This document shows, one piece after another, positions 1 through 11,360 of a stretch of DNA of 64,000 nt. Under the pieces are notes generated by a model that worked only from the letters and a program-made list of their open reading frames with translations, did not search any database and had not been told where the DNA came from. The DNA is from Flavobacterium sandaracinum (lineage in GTDB: Bacteria; Bacteroidota; Bacteroidia; Flavobacteriales; Flavobacteriaceae), in assembly GCF_004349135.1 (NCBI RefSeq), contig NZ_SMFN01000016.1, forward strand, positions 29,535 through 93,534. Direction: 5' to 3'. The position numbers were made by a program, and so were the translations under genes. Position 1 is the first letter of the stretch. Every line of letters begins with the position of its first letter.

Positions 1-775
1 CATATTCTCCTTCAACGAAAACAGAACATGCAATCATTTTCTTTTGATCATTCAAAATACTGTCCACCAAGAAAGCAACTGAAGCTCCCGGAGCATACCA
101 AGCTGATGTTCCAAGAAGTCCTGTAAGTGTAGCTCCTCCAACCATAGTATCTGCAGCTACTTTTTGCAATTCTTCTTCCGATAAAAATTGAGAAACTGGG
201 ATTCCGTTATAAGAAGCTAATCTTGTCAAAGGAATCATAGTTGTATCACCATGTCCACCAATAACCATAGCTGAAATATCATTAGCCGGTTTGTCTAAAG
301 CCAAAGACAAATACGTTCTAAAACGAGAGCTGTCTAACGCTCCACCCATACCAATAATTCTGTTTTTTGGTAATCCCGTAGATTTCAATGCCAAGTAGGT
401 CATCGTGTCCATTGGATTAGAAACTACTACTATAATAGTATCCGGTGAATGCTTTAAAACATTCTCAGCAACCGTTTTTACGATTCCTGCATTAATCCCT
501 ATTAATTCTTCACGAGTCATTCCTGGTTTTCTTGGAATTCCTGATGTAATCACGACTACATCACTTCCTGCTGTTTTAGAATAATCATTAGTAACGCCTG
601 ATACTTTGGTATTAAAACCCGTATTAGTAGCGCATTGCATGATATCTAATGCTTTACCTTCAGCAAAACCTTCTCTAATATCCAATAATACTACTTCACT
701 GGCAATTCCTCTATAAGAAATCACATCCGCACATGTCGCTCCTACATTTCCTGCTCCTACAATGGTAACTTTCAT
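1..775 (-). CDS. mdh: Malate dehydrogenase, 3' end outside window
   Basis: NAD-dependent oxidation of malate to oxaloacetate in the TCA cycle, cytosolic. The frame opens with ATG at 775 and stays open to position 1, giving 258 codons of a family that is usually about 310 aa, so the C-terminal ~50 residues lie outside the window. The N-terminus MKVTIVGAGNVGATCADV is the Rossmann GxGxxG dinucleotide site (residues 7-12). A GLPKNRIIGMGGALDSSRFR segment and an IGGHGDTTM segment with the expected catalytic His follow. This is the LDH-like malate dehydrogenase clade common in Bacteroidota. It lies 86 bp downstream of gyrB on the same strand. There is no terminator between them that I can see, so read-through is possible. 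Assignment is firm; the only defect is the window edge. Confidence 0.96.
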   Translation of the reverse strand, partial: MKVTIVGAGNVGATCADVISYRGIASEVVLLDIREGFAEGKALDIMQCATNTGFNTKVSGVTNDYSKTAGSDVVVITSGIPRKPGMTREELIGINAGIVKTVAENVLKHSPDTIIVVVSNPMDTMTYLALKSTGLPKNRIIGMGGALDSSRFRTYLSLALDKPANDISAMVIGGHGDTTMIPLTRLASYNGIPVSQFLSEEELQKVAADTMVGGATLTGLLGTSAWYAPGASVAFLVDSILNDQKKMIACSVFVEGEY

Positions 776-861
776 ATTTTAAAGTTTATTCGGTTAATTG
801 TTAATTTGGTTACTTGTTATTGTGTTAATCTATTCGAATGAAAACGAATGGTTACATTAAT

Positions 862-2811
<1,950 letters not shown>

Positions 2812-2844
2812 TTATTGTAAAAAATGTAATTTTCGTATAACACG

Positions 2845-2852
2845 CAAATATA
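2845..2852 (-). promoter_or_regulatory. Putative -7 box of gyrB (TATATTTG)
   Basis: On the minus strand this reads TATATTTG, matching the Bacteroidota sigma-A -7 consensus TAnnTTTG, 39 nt upstream of the gyrB ATG. No clear TTG -33 element is present at the expected spacing, so the call rests on the -7 match and position only. Confidence 0.4.
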
Positions 2853-2927
2853 TAAAAACGCAAATTATATAACCGTTAAAATCCCTTTTTAAGCCCTTAA
2901 GTTATTAACATTTGTTCATATAAATAC

Positions 2928-2956
2928 AAAAAAACGCTCCCATAATTGAGAGCGTT
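2928..2956 (-). terminator. Terminator of asnB (first copy)
   Basis: Read on the minus strand: GAGCGTT-type hairpin with arms 2950-2956 and 2933-2939 (7 bp, AACGCTC/GAGCGTT) and a 10-nt loop, followed by a T run. It lies 31 nt past the asnB stop and separates it from gyrB. The same arm is used in two other terminators in this window. Confidence 0.8.
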
Positions 2957-2986
2957 CTTCATTTATAAAAAATTCAAATTTTTGCA

Positions 2987-4603
2987 TCAAACTATAACTC
3001 CTGTTTTAGCAATTTCAACATCCGCTTTAACGTGTGCTGCATTGGCTCTTCCGCTTGGATCTAGGTTTTCTTGCCATTTCGGAATCCATTTCCTAACCGT
3101 TTGTGCCGAGCTTACTTGCGGATAATATTTATTAAATATCAATCTGTATAAATAAGCTTCTTTAGTGGTTGGTGCGTTATAAGGAAATTCCGTTGCAGCT
3201 CCGGCTAATTGCTCATCCGTAACTTGTGTCGCACAATAATCAATCAAATCATCAATCCACTTGTATCCTACTCCATCTGAAAATTGTTCTTTTTGCCTCC
3301 ACAAAACTTCTTCAGGGAGATAAGGGTTTTCAGGTGTATCAAATGCTTTTCTTAAAATGTATTTTTCTTTTCCATTGTACGTTTTTGGCATCTTTTCTTC
3401 TGCTTTGATACGAACGGCCAAATCTAAGAACGCTTTATCTAAAAATGGAACTCTAGTCTCTAAACCATGGGCCATGGTTGATTTATCTGCTCTTAATAAA
3501 TCAGCAGTGAATAATTTCTGCACTCTTTCGATGGTTTCCTTTTGAAAATCTTCCGCTGACGGTGCATTTCTAAAATACAAATACCCGCCAAAAATCTCAT
3601 CGGCTCCTTCGCCCGAAAGCACCACTTTTATTCCTAAATCAGTAATTGCTTTTGATAAAAAATACATGGGCGTACTGGCTCGTATTGAAGTCACATCATA
3701 TGTTTCCAGATGCCAAATTAATTTATCTAAGATCTGAATTCCATCTTCAACAGTAAAATGAATTTCGTGATGTTCTGTTCCTAAATACTCCGCTACTTTT
3801 CTGGCGGCCGCCGCATCCGGTGCATCCGCATCTAAGCCGATAGAAAATGAATGTAATTTTTTACCGCTTTCCGCCAATAATCTAGAAGCAATTGCTGAAG
3901 TCAAGGAAGAATCCAATCCTCCCGAAAGCAATACTCCAATAGGTACATCGCTCATTAAACGCTTGCGAGTCGCTTCGGTTAACGTTTGCCTGATTAATTC
4001 CAAATCTAATGCTTGGTCGGCTTTTAAATAATCTTCGTATTCCGGTTTGTAATATTTTACAAAACCTGTTTTTGCAGTGTAATAATGTCCCGGTGGAAAA
4101 GTAGAAAATGTTTTACATTGATCCGCAATAGGTTTCATTTCAGATGCGAAATAGATCCTTCCTCTTTCGTCCAAACCATAATACAACGGTTTCACTCCCA
4201 TTGGGTCTCTGCCAGCAATAAAATCATCGCCATCAACTACTACAAAAGCCCAATCGCCGTCTAGCATGTTACAGAAATCATAACCAAACTCTTCGTATAA
4301 ATGCACAATAACCTCGGAATCTGATTTGGTTCTAAAAGTATGTTCTTTCAAAACTCCATCTCTTAATTCCTGATGATTGTATATCTCGCCATTATGAACC
4401 ATATAGGCTGTTTTCGTACCTTTTATAGGTTGTTTTCCAGAATGCAAATCGATTATAGACAAGCGTTCATGACTTAAAATATGCCCTTTTTCAGTAACCT
4501 GCAAATCGCTTTCATCCGGACCACGATGCGTCATTCTTTTTGAAAGTTCCCCAAATAACTGTTCCTCTTTTCCTCTTCCGATAATGGCTAATATTCCGCA
4601 CAT
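2987..4603 (-). CDS. asnB: Asparagine synthetase B (glutamine-hydrolysing), copy 1
   Basis: Makes asparagine from aspartate, ATP and glutamine. Starts directly at MCGIL, so Cys2 becomes the N-terminal nucleophile of the class II glutaminase domain (residues 2 to ~190; NGEIYNH at 71-77). The synthetase domain carries the PP-loop SGGLDSS at 227-233 and ends with the DPSGRA tail found in AsnB proteins of the E. coli type. Length 538 aa against 554 in E. coli. A second, diverged copy lies 2.4 kb upstream on the same strand (6986-8662). Both keep all catalytic motifs, so neither looks decayed. A promoter-like CATATTTG with TTTTG 18 nt upstream (4641-4671) precedes it, and a hairpin terminator follows. 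Confidence 0.96.
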   Translation of the reverse strand: MCGILAIIGRGKEEQLFGELSKRMTHRGPDESDLQVTEKGHILSHERLSIIDLHSGKQPIKGTKTAYMVHNGEIYNHQELRDGVLKEHTFRTKSDSEVIVHLYEEFGYDFCNMLDGDWAFVVVDGDDFIAGRDPMGVKPLYYGLDERGRIYFASEMKPIADQCKTFSTFPPGHYYTAKTGFVKYYKPEYEDYLKADQALDLELIRQTLTEATRKRLMSDVPIGVLLSGGLDSSLTSAIASRLLAESGKKLHSFSIGLDADAPDAAAARKVAEYLGTEHHEIHFTVEDGIQILDKLIWHLETYDVTSIRASTPMYFLSKAITDLGIKVVLSGEGADEIFGGYLYFRNAPSAEDFQKETIERVQKLFTADLLRADKSTMAHGLETRVPFLDKAFLDLAVRIKAEEKMPKTYNGKEKYILRKAFDTPENPYLPEEVLWRQKEQFSDGVGYKWIDDLIDYCATQVTDEQLAGAATEFPYNAPTTKEAYLYRLIFNKYYPQVSSAQTVRKWIPKWQENLDPSGRANAAHVKADVEIAKTGVIV

Positions 4604-4640
4604 AACACTATATTTTTATTTTTTACCAATTCTAAGTCGA

Positions 4641-4671
4641 CAAATATGCAATAGGAGTTACAAACACAAAA
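4641..4671 (-). promoter_or_regulatory. Putative asnB promoter (TTTTG-N18-CATATTTG)
   Basis: On the minus strand TTTTG (4667-4671) is followed after 18 nt by CATATTTG (4641-4648), one mismatch from TAnnTTTG. The spacing fits the Bacteroidota sigma-A layout. It ends 37 nt upstream of the asnB ATG. Confidence 0.5.
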
Positions 4672-4808
4672 CATAATTGGTGCATTTAGTTACTATTTAA
4701 AACCAAAAAGTGAATTTTATCTTAAAAATGTAATTTAAATACCAATAAATTAAAATATTCTATTTCAACTGTAAACTATCGCTATATTCTAAAATAAACA
4801 GCATCAAT

Positions 4809-4979
4809 TTTAAACATATAAGTCATGTAAGTTTAAAAAAGTCAGTTTCTCAAATCGTGATTAAAAGGGAATATAAGTTAAAAACGTTCTTTGCAAGGCT
4901 ATATGACTTTACTTAAATGAACTTTTAGATTTATTTGATTTTATTCAAATTAAAAACTTATGTGACTCCTATGTTTTAA
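4809..4979. repeat. Degenerate inverted word repeat (ATATAAGTCATG type)
   Basis: Left arm 4809-4831 starts TTTAAACATATAAGTCATG; right arm 4957-4979 is its imperfect reverse complement (about 19 of 23 positions), with a ~125-nt spacer. An internal unit around 4900 (CTATATGACTTTACTTA) repeats the same words. No ORF inside. Confidence 0.6.
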
Positions 4980-5046
4980 CAATCTATTCTACAAAATGCT
5001 GTTATTTGAAAAATTAAGCGTGACTTATCAAAGACTGACAATTCAA

Positions 5047-6672
5047 TTACTTCACTTTCTTCCCTTTTAAATAGGTGTTGATAGGTTTCATTTTTACTAT
5101 TTTATTTTCTTCCACTTTTATTAAATCCTGATCAAACATCACAAAATCAGCCCATTTTCCCACTTCCAAACTTCCCTTTTCTTTTTCTTCGAAATTAGAA
5201 AAAGCAGCCCAAATAGTCATTCCTCTTAAAGTTTCTTCTCTAGTCAACGCATTTTCCATTTGGAAACCGCCTTTTGGATATTCCTTACTGTCTTTTCTGG
5301 CTACTGCAGCATGAAAAGTCAACATCGGATTCACTTCCTCCACAGGAAAATCAGTTCCTAAAGCTACCATTCCTGCTTTTTGAAGCAATTTTTTATAAGC
5401 ATACGCATTTTTAAGACGTTCTTTTCCTAATCGGTCTCCAGCCCAATACATATCAGATGTGGCGTGCGTAGGTTGAACCGAAGGAATAATTCCGAATTTG
5501 AAATAGTCAAAATCGGCCTCACGTAAAACTTGGGCGTGCTCAATCTTCCATCTTCTATCCTTTGTATCGGCTAACACTTCTTTATATATTTTTAAAATCA
5601 CTGTATTGGCAGAATCTCCAATAGCATGCGTATTCAACTGAAACTTTGAAGCCGCAAGTTGTTTTGCTACCTCTTTTAATCCGGAAATAGGTGCCAACAA
5701 AGCACCATATTGATTTGGACTATCGGAATATGGATTATGCATACAAGCGCCACGAGAACCCAAAGCGCCATCGCCATACATTTTAAAAGAACGAACATTT
5801 AGATTATCCGTTTTATAAATTCCTTTTTTTAGATACAAATCGATATTTTTTTGATTTGCAGTAACCATAGCATATACGTTAAGCGTCATCACTTTTGCTT
5901 TTTGCAAACTGTCTATCAAATGAATCACATCAGGATCTAAACCCGCATCATTTACGGTTGTCAATCCATAATCAAACATCACTTTTTCAGCATCTAGCAA
6001 AGCCGCTATTTGTATTTTACGGGTTGGTTTTGGAATTATCTTAAACACTAATTCCATCGGATTATCAACCAGAATTCCTGTTGGCTCTCCATTTACAATT
6101 TCAATTTGACCACCATCTGCATTCGTATCTTTGGTGATTCCTGCTAATTTCAACGCTTTACTGTTAACGATAATCGCATGACCGTCAACTCTATTTAACA
6201 CCACAGGAATATCAGGAAAAGCAACATCTAATTCTGCTTTTGTAGGATACTTTTTTACTTTCCAATCGTTTTGATCCCAACCGTTACCTACAATAAACGT
6301 TGGATTCTTCTCTTTTTGAAAAGCTTTTAAACGAGTAATTATTTCGTCCATACTTTTAGTATCACGTAAGTCAACCTCCTGCAGGCTTAATCCATAATTG
6401 TAAAAATGGCAGTGTGCATCAAACAAGCCGGGATAGATGAATTTTCCTTTCGCTTCAATAGTGTTTTTGGATTCATATTGTTTAGTAATGTCACTATCTG
6501 TGCCAATGGCGACGATTTTCCCTTTATCGATCGCCATAGCCGAAGCTTGCGAAAAAGAGTTGTTAACCGAGTAAATGGTGGCATCTGTAATAATGGTATC
6601 AACAGCAATTTTATTTTTTTGATCACAGGAAATCAATAAAAATAAAGCTAGGAACAGTGAAATAGATTTCAT
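5047..6672 (-). CDS. YtcJ-type metal-dependent amidohydrolase, lipoprotein
   Basis: Amidohydrolase_3 family protein; the natural substrate is unknown. I take ATG 6672 as start because it gives a clean lipoprotein signal, MKSISLFLALFLLISC, with the lipobox Cys at residue 16. The ORF extends 13 codons further upstream without such a signal. The family core follows: an N-terminal beta-sandwich segment (DTIITDATIYSV), the metal-binding GLFDAHCHF (His 87 and 89), an NTHAIGD segment, a GTDFPVE segment and a C-terminal composite-domain strand. Length 541 aa is typical. Likely exported and anchored in a membrane. It sits between two asparagine synthetase genes on the same strand, but nothing in the sequence proves a shared pathway. 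Release of ammonia from an extracellular amide is one possibility. Confidence 0.85.
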   Translation of the reverse strand: MKSISLFLALFLLISCDQKNKIAVDTIITDATIYSVNNSFSQASAMAIDKGKIVAIGTDSDITKQYESKNTIEAKGKFIYPGLFDAHCHFYNYGLSLQEVDLRDTKSMDEIITRLKAFQKEKNPTFIVGNGWDQNDWKVKKYPTKAELDVAFPDIPVVLNRVDGHAIIVNSKALKLAGITKDTNADGGQIEIVNGEPTGILVDNPMELVFKIIPKPTRKIQIAALLDAEKVMFDYGLTTVNDAGLDPDVIHLIDSLQKAKVMTLNVYAMVTANQKNIDLYLKKGIYKTDNLNVRSFKMYGDGALGSRGACMHNPYSDSPNQYGALLAPISGLKEVAKQLAASKFQLNTHAIGDSANTVILKIYKEVLADTKDRRWKIEHAQVLREADFDYFKFGIIPSVQPTHATSDMYWAGDRLGKERLKNAYAYKKLLQKAGMVALGTDFPVEEVNPMLTFHAAVARKDSKEYPKGGFQMENALTREETLRGMTIWAAFSNFEEKEKGSLEVGKWADFVMFDQDLIKVEENKIVKMKPINTYLKGKKVK

Positions 6673-6985
6673 AATTAAAAATTTAGTTAGGCTAATATAA
6701 AAAAACTCCACCTAATTATTTGAGACAAAGCGGAATTATAACGTATTTTCAAATTCTATACTTCTACATGAATATAATTTCCATAAAAAAACGCTCTCGA
6801 AATAGAGAGCGTTTTCAGTATGAAAATCTAAAATAATTAATGTTAAATGATTTTTTAAACCATTAAGATCATGAAGCTCCATTAAGTTCTAATTTCGCTG
6901 CAACTTCAAGGTAGATTTCTAATTTATTGGTTGGCCTGAACTGCCTGTATATACATAATAAAAGGTAAATCTTCTTTTTTACTGT
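6673..6985. other. Intergenic region with terminator and half word repeat
   Basis: 313 bp between the amidohydrolase start and the stop of the second asnB. It contains the asnB-2 terminator (6785-6813) and one arm-like TTTAAACCATTAAG unit (6854-6867), with CATTAAG recurring at ~6890. No gene seen. Confidence 0.6.
6785..6813 (-). terminator. Terminator of asnB (second copy)
   Basis: Arms 6790-6798 (AACGCTCTC) and 6805-6813 (GAGAGCGTT) form a perfect 9-bp stem with a 6-nt loop. On the minus strand it runs into a T tract. It lies about 170 nt beyond the asnB-2 stop. The stem shares AACGCTC with the terminators at 2928 and 32581. Confidence 0.8.
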
Positions 6986-8662
6986 TTATGCTTTGACATA
7001 CGCATCATCATGCACACTTGCCACTGCTCTACCCGATGGATCATTCATGTTTTTGAAAGCTTCATCCCATTCTAAAGCAATTTTTGTACTACACGCCACA
7101 CTTGCTTCTTGTGGTACACATAAAGCTGCGGCATCACTCGGAAAATGCTCGTGAAAAATAGAACGATAATAATATTCCTCTTTTGAAGTTGGCGTTTGCA
7201 AAGGAAACTTGTATTTAGCATTTGCTAATTGTTCATCCGAAATCTCTACAGCAACTGTCGCTTTTAAGGTATCAATCCAACCGTATCCAACACCATCACT
7301 AAATTGTTCTTTTTGTCTCCAAGCTACACTTGGTGGCAACATCTCTTCAAAAGCTTTACGAAGCACCCATTTTTCCATTGGGTGTTCTTTGTTGATCATT
7401 TTATCCTGTGGATTAACTCGCATCGCCACATCCATAAATTCTTTATCTAAAAACGGCACACGTCCTTCAATTCCCCAAGCCGCTAAACTTTTATTGGCTC
7501 GCAAACAATCATACATGTGCAACTTCCCTAATTTACGAACGTTTTCTTCATGAAATTCTCTGGCGTTTGGTGCTTTGTGAAAATACAAGTATCCTCCAAA
7601 AAGTTCATCAGCCCCTTCACCTGATAATACCATTTTAATTCCCATCGATTTAATAACTCTCGCCATCAACCACATAGGTGTCGATGCTCTAATCGTAGTC
7701 ACATCATAGGTTTCTAAGTTATAGATCACATCTTTAACTGCGTCTAAACCTTCCTGAATAGTGAATTTTATTTCGTGGTGAATCGTTCCAATATGATCCG
7801 CAACAATTTGCGCTGCTGCTAAATCTGGAGAACCTTCCAATCCTACCGAGAAAGAATGCAATTGTGGATACCAAGCATCAGCAACATCACCGGATTCAAT
7901 ACGTTTTTGCGCATATTTTTTGGCTACAGCCGAAGTAATCGAAGAATCTAACCCTCCAGAAAGCAATACTCCATAAGGCACATCGCTCATTAATTGTCTG
8001 TGAACCGCGGCTTCTAAAGCAACTTTAATTTCGTCAATGCTGGTTACGTTGTCTTTTACGGCATCATAATCCGTCCATTCCCTGTTATACCATTGTATAA
8101 ATTCGCCATCTTTGCTTGTCATGTAATGTCCTGGAGGAAACAATTGAATTTTGGTACAATATCCTTCTAGCGCTTTCAATTCTGAAGCTACATAAAAAGT
8201 TCCATGCTCATCCCAACCAATATATAATGGAATAATTCCCATGTGATCACGAGCAACAAAATACTCATCTTTTTCTACATCATAAATGGCAAATCCGAAA
8301 ATACCGTTCATTTCATCTATAAAATGAGGTCCTTTTTCTTTGTAAAGTGCTAAAATTACTTCGCAGTCGCTTTCTGTTTGAAAGTTGTATTTCCCTTCAA
8401 ATTGTTTACGCAATGCTCTGTGGTTATAAATTTCACCATTTGCCGCTAAAACCAATTGTTTATCTTCACTGAACAACGGTTGTTTTCCTGAAGCTGGATC
8501 CACAATTGCCAAACGTTCGTGAGACAAAATGGCTTTTTCATTACTAAAAATACCACTCCAATCCGGTCCACGATGACGGATAATTTTTGACATTTCTAAT
8601 ACTTGTGGTCTTAAAACTTCCGCTTTTTGTTTTAGGTCAAAGGCACATACTATTCCACACAT
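6986..8662 (-). CDS. asnB: Asparagine synthetase B (glutamine-hydrolysing), copy 2
   Basis: Second AsnB. The longest ORF runs 25 codons further upstream, but the start must be ATG 8662: only there does MCGIV place the nucleophile Cys at position 2 of the class II glutaminase domain. NGEIYNH (75-81) and the PP-loop SGGLDSS (235-241) are intact, and the tail has the DPSGRA motif. Length 558 aa. Compared with copy 1 it has a short insertion after the PP-loop helix (KKYAQKRIESGDVADAWY) and clear sequence divergence, so this is an old paralogue rather than a recent duplicate. It has its own terminator, so it is probably a separate transcript. Confidence 0.95.
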   Translation of the reverse strand: MCGIVCAFDLKQKAEVLRPQVLEMSKIIRHRGPDWSGIFSNEKAILSHERLAIVDPASGKQPLFSEDKQLVLAANGEIYNHRALRKQFEGKYNFQTESDCEVILALYKEKGPHFIDEMNGIFGFAIYDVEKDEYFVARDHMGIIPLYIGWDEHGTFYVASELKALEGYCTKIQLFPPGHYMTSKDGEFIQWYNREWTDYDAVKDNVTSIDEIKVALEAAVHRQLMSDVPYGVLLSGGLDSSITSAVAKKYAQKRIESGDVADAWYPQLHSFSVGLEGSPDLAAAQIVADHIGTIHHEIKFTIQEGLDAVKDVIYNLETYDVTTIRASTPMWLMARVIKSMGIKMVLSGEGADELFGGYLYFHKAPNAREFHEENVRKLGKLHMYDCLRANKSLAAWGIEGRVPFLDKEFMDVAMRVNPQDKMINKEHPMEKWVLRKAFEEMLPPSVAWRQKEQFSDGVGYGWIDTLKATVAVEISDEQLANAKYKFPLQTPTSKEEYYYRSIFHEHFPSDAAALCVPQEASVACSTKIALEWDEAFKNMNDPSGRAVASVHDDAYVKA

Positions 8663-8883
8663 AACTTTATATTTTAAATGTTTTTGTTTATTTTGATAAG
8701 GCAAAGATGGTATTATAGTTCTAATTGAAAAACACAAATACTATTTTTAGTTTATATTGACAACCAAAAATAGCGATTTGTATTTAAAATGTAATTAAAA
8801 AAGAATAAAAATAGAATTGAAGTTGAAGACTGTAAAGTTGTGGTCTAGATAAGACAATGTCAAAATAAAATTACACTCTATTT

Positions 8884-9333
8884 TTATCTAATTTCCTCCA
8901 CCAAATACTTCGTACCATTAATCTCAAAAGTAAAACCTTCTTGATTTCCCATCAATTTATTTCCTAAAGGAGACTGTGGTGACAATGCGATGATATTGAT
9001 TCCCTCGACATTAATTTTAGGAAGCGCCACACTCAGATATAAGTAAATTCCGTTGGCTTTTACCAAGCTCCCCACAATTATAGTATTAGCAATTGTAGCA
9101 GCATCAATTTTGTCTAAAACTGCTTTTTGATCCAATACTTCTCTTAATTTCCGATTGAGTTTTTCCTGCTCAATGTGCATCATAGACAAAGCAGTTTCGT
9201 GTTTGTCTCCAGCAGAACCTTTGGCATCGTTTTTAGAATCTTCAGTAAGCGCTACAATCATGTCCTTGAAAACGTCAATTCGATCTTGAACTAATTGTAA
9301 ATAATGGGTATGTATTTTTTGTTTGAAAGTCAT
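8884..9333 (-). CDS. GreA/GreB-family transcription elongation factor-like protein
   Basis: 149 aa with the GreA/GreB layout: an N-terminal helical hairpin (about residues 1-75, including DAKGSAGDKHET) and a C-terminal FKBP-like domain with the family signature ALSPQSPLGNKLMG. Gre factors enter the RNA polymerase secondary channel and stimulate transcript cleavage. The acidic tip of true GreA (DLSENAEY) is altered here to SKNDAKGSAGDKHE, so cleavage activity is uncertain. It could act as a polymerase-binding modulator without cleavage activity. From memory, related short proteins in flavobacteria are sometimes mislabelled 3-oxoacyl-ACP synthase; nothing here supports that. It lies downstream of the outer-membrane barrel gene on the same strand, separated by an inverted repeat. 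Confidence 0.75.
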   Translation of the reverse strand: MTFKQKIHTHYLQLVQDRIDVFKDMIVALTEDSKNDAKGSAGDKHETALSMMHIEQEKLNRKLREVLDQKAVLDKIDAATIANTIIVGSLVKANGIYLYLSVALPKINVEGINIIALSPQSPLGNKLMGNQEGFTFEINGTKYLVEEIR

Positions 9334-9341
9334 TTGAAGAG

Positions 9342-9495
9342 TTTAACCGCAAAGTAAGCAAAGTTTTCCGCAAGGTTCGCAAAGTAATTTTGTAAAATCG
9401 ATTGTAGCTAAAACATTTATATTCTAATTATATAAAACTTCCAAAAATAAAATCTTCCCATTCTTTGCTATAACCTTTGCACACTTTGCGGTAAA
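9342..9495. repeat. Inverted word repeat (CGCAAAG type)
   Basis: Left arm from 9342 begins TTTAACCGCAAAGTAAGC. The right arm 9475-9495 is its imperfect reverse complement and ends 5 nt from the stop of the barrel gene. A third unit (CCGCAAGGTTCGCAAAGTAA, 9369-9388) lies inside. Spacer about 110 nt. It occupies the whole gap between the barrel gene and the GreA-like gene. Confidence 0.65.
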
Positions 9496-9500
9496 GAAAA

Positions 9501-11309
9501 CTAAAAATCAAATTTATAATTCGCTCCTAAAATCACTTGAAATCCTTGAACAGGATAGTTCAACCATTTTTGGTAGGCATTATTGGTGATATTGTTCACT
9601 CTTGCAAATGCTGTCAATCGGTCGCTGTATTTGAATCCTACATTAGCATTGACATCAAAATAAGATTTTAAAGTTACTGGAACAGCATTTGCCACAAAGT
9701 CCGTATTCATTTGAAAATCTTTTCGCTCGCCTACATAAAAAACATTGGCCCCAGCAAACCATTTTTCAGTAATATTAAAATCCAAACTGGAGTTTATTTT
9801 TATTGCTGGCAAATTCCACGCTTCTTGCTGAAAATTATTAGTAAAACTACTAAAGCTTCCATTAATTCCAAAGGTGAAATCTTTAGACAAATCTGCTTTT
9901 AATTCTCCATAAAAGGTTAAGGTTGTCATATCATCGTACACGACTTGAAAGGAATTTCCAAAACCGTAATCGGCATTTCCAGCATTCTCATCATAATTAT
10001 TGCTTTTAAACAATGCTTTATTGCTCTCATTTATATATGAACCTCTAAGGTTGTAACTCACTGTATTAGTCAACTTCCCTTTCAGTCCAGCAAAAACATC
10101 ATACTGCTGATCCGTAGGTGCAATAGCTAATGTTGGGGATAAAAACGGATTGGTATCCGCGAAATCCTGATACGAATTTTGCTTTAAATCACCTTCGGCA
10201 CCCGCATAGAAAATCATCAAATCACCCACCACTTTATAAGAGGCATTGAATTTTGGATAGACATAAAAGGCATTACTGCTATTTTGATTGTCCCTACTAT
10301 AAAAAACAGCCGCACCAATATTCAGTGTCCAATCCTCTTCTTGCATTACAAAACTTGGTGAAATTCCAAAATTTGTAAAACTATATTTCAAAGGTTCCGT
10401 ATTGGTATTTGTATAATTATTTTTGAAATTTCCAGCGACATAATCAACAGTTAAATCTGTTTTCACTTCACTTTCCATTACATCAAATGCGATGGTTGGT
10501 TTAGCATAAAACCTATTTTCAGAAGAATCAAAACCATCTGAAAACCGATTGAATTTCAAACTTGTTTTATTCAATATACTTTCGCTAAAAGCCACATTTC
10601 CTCCCAGAGATATCGTGTTGTAGGACTGTTTTGGATTAATACTATTGATCAAAATAGATCGATCTTGAGACGATAAAGTACTACCAAAACTCTCTGGTAA
10701 TCCATACCAATTGTAAATTTGATTTTGAAACCCTAAATCCAAATTCCAAGACACATTCTTTTGATTCGATCCATACATTAAATCAAGCGAAGTATCGAAA
10801 AAACGGTCGTCAAGATTCACGCTTTCTATACCGCCTTGAGAGGAATGGTGCCGGAACATGCCGCCAACATAGTCCGTAGCATTTAAGTCCTGATTCACAA
10901 ATAATTCTCCTATAAAAGTTCCGTAATTCCCCACCCCAAACGTAGCATAATTTTTAAACAAATCTGCTTGTTTTTCTTTCTCTACACCTTCGGCTTTTCC
11001 CTTTGAAGGTGTAAAAGTAGAAGCTACAGGAAAAGAAAAAATGGTGTATTTAATCTTTTCTTTTTTGGCATTTTCCTCCTCATCGAGTTCTGGTATTTCT
11101 TTAACTTTGAACGCGTCTGAAATTTTTGGCGTATACGGTTTTACCACATTTACAGTCTCGGCTCCTATTTGATCTTTCTTTTGTGCAAACGAAAATTGTG
11201 AAAATAAAACAAACAAAATCCCCACTCCTACACGCCCAATAGAGAATGAACTGGAATACCTTGTTGCTTTATTTATGATTGAATTTATTTTTGATTGTTC
11301 AAATGTCAT
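9501..11309 (-). CDS. Outer-membrane beta-barrel protein, TonB-receptor-like
   Basis: 602 aa. A hydrophobic signal segment (GRVGVGILFVLFSQFSFAQ) ends at an AQ cleavage-like site. Then comes an acidic and lysine-rich linker, and from ~residue 120 a long series of alternating amphipathic strands (YATFGVGNYGTFIGELFV and onward) ending in VILGANYKFDF, a C-terminal aromatic typical of barrels inserted by BamA. The final strands (FARVNNITNNAYQKWLNYP) look like TonB-dependent receptors, but I see no plug domain and no TonB box, so it may be a plain channel or a degenerate receptor. Ligand unknown. It lies downstream of the PhzF-like and TPR genes on the same strand and may work with the exported TPR protein. 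Confidence 0.75.
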   Translation of the reverse strand: MTFEQSKINSIINKATRYSSSFSIGRVGVGILFVLFSQFSFAQKKDQIGAETVNVVKPYTPKISDAFKVKEIPELDEEENAKKEKIKYTIFSFPVASTFTPSKGKAEGVEKEKQADLFKNYATFGVGNYGTFIGELFVNQDLNATDYVGGMFRHHSSQGGIESVNLDDRFFDTSLDLMYGSNQKNVSWNLDLGFQNQIYNWYGLPESFGSTLSSQDRSILINSINPKQSYNTISLGGNVAFSESILNKTSLKFNRFSDGFDSSENRFYAKPTIAFDVMESEVKTDLTVDYVAGNFKNNYTNTNTEPLKYSFTNFGISPSFVMQEEDWTLNIGAAVFYSRDNQNSSNAFYVYPKFNASYKVVGDLMIFYAGAEGDLKQNSYQDFADTNPFLSPTLAIAPTDQQYDVFAGLKGKLTNTVSYNLRGSYINESNKALFKSNNYDENAGNADYGFGNSFQVVYDDMTTLTFYGELKADLSKDFTFGINGSFSSFTNNFQQEAWNLPAIKINSSLDFNITEKWFAGANVFYVGERKDFQMNTDFVANAVPVTLKSYFDVNANVGFKYSDRLTAFARVNNITNNAYQKWLNYPVQGFQVILGANYKFDF

Positions 11310-11360
11310 GTTTATTTTTTTTACTTCTTAATTTCTAATTCTTCCTTCCAAGCCTTCTGC

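Larger units (their letters stand above)
4604..5046. other. 443-bp intergenic region with an inverted word repeat
   Basis: Between the first asnB and the amidohydrolase. I see no coding potential. The asnB-proximal part holds its probable promoter. The distal part holds a degenerate inverted repeat (4809-4979) described separately. Confidence 0.6.

Noticed and set aside
4809..4979. CRISPR array
   Set aside because: Repeated words are degenerate and inverted, with no regular spacing and no cas genes; no CRISPR seen anywhere in the window.
8663..8737. 25-residue N-terminal extension of the second AsnB
   Set aside because: The glutaminase nucleophile must be Cys2, so the start is MCGIV at 8662.
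8884..9333. 3-oxoacyl-ACP synthase label sometimes given to similar proteins
   Set aside because: 149 aa with Gre-type C-terminal signature and no ketosynthase motif.
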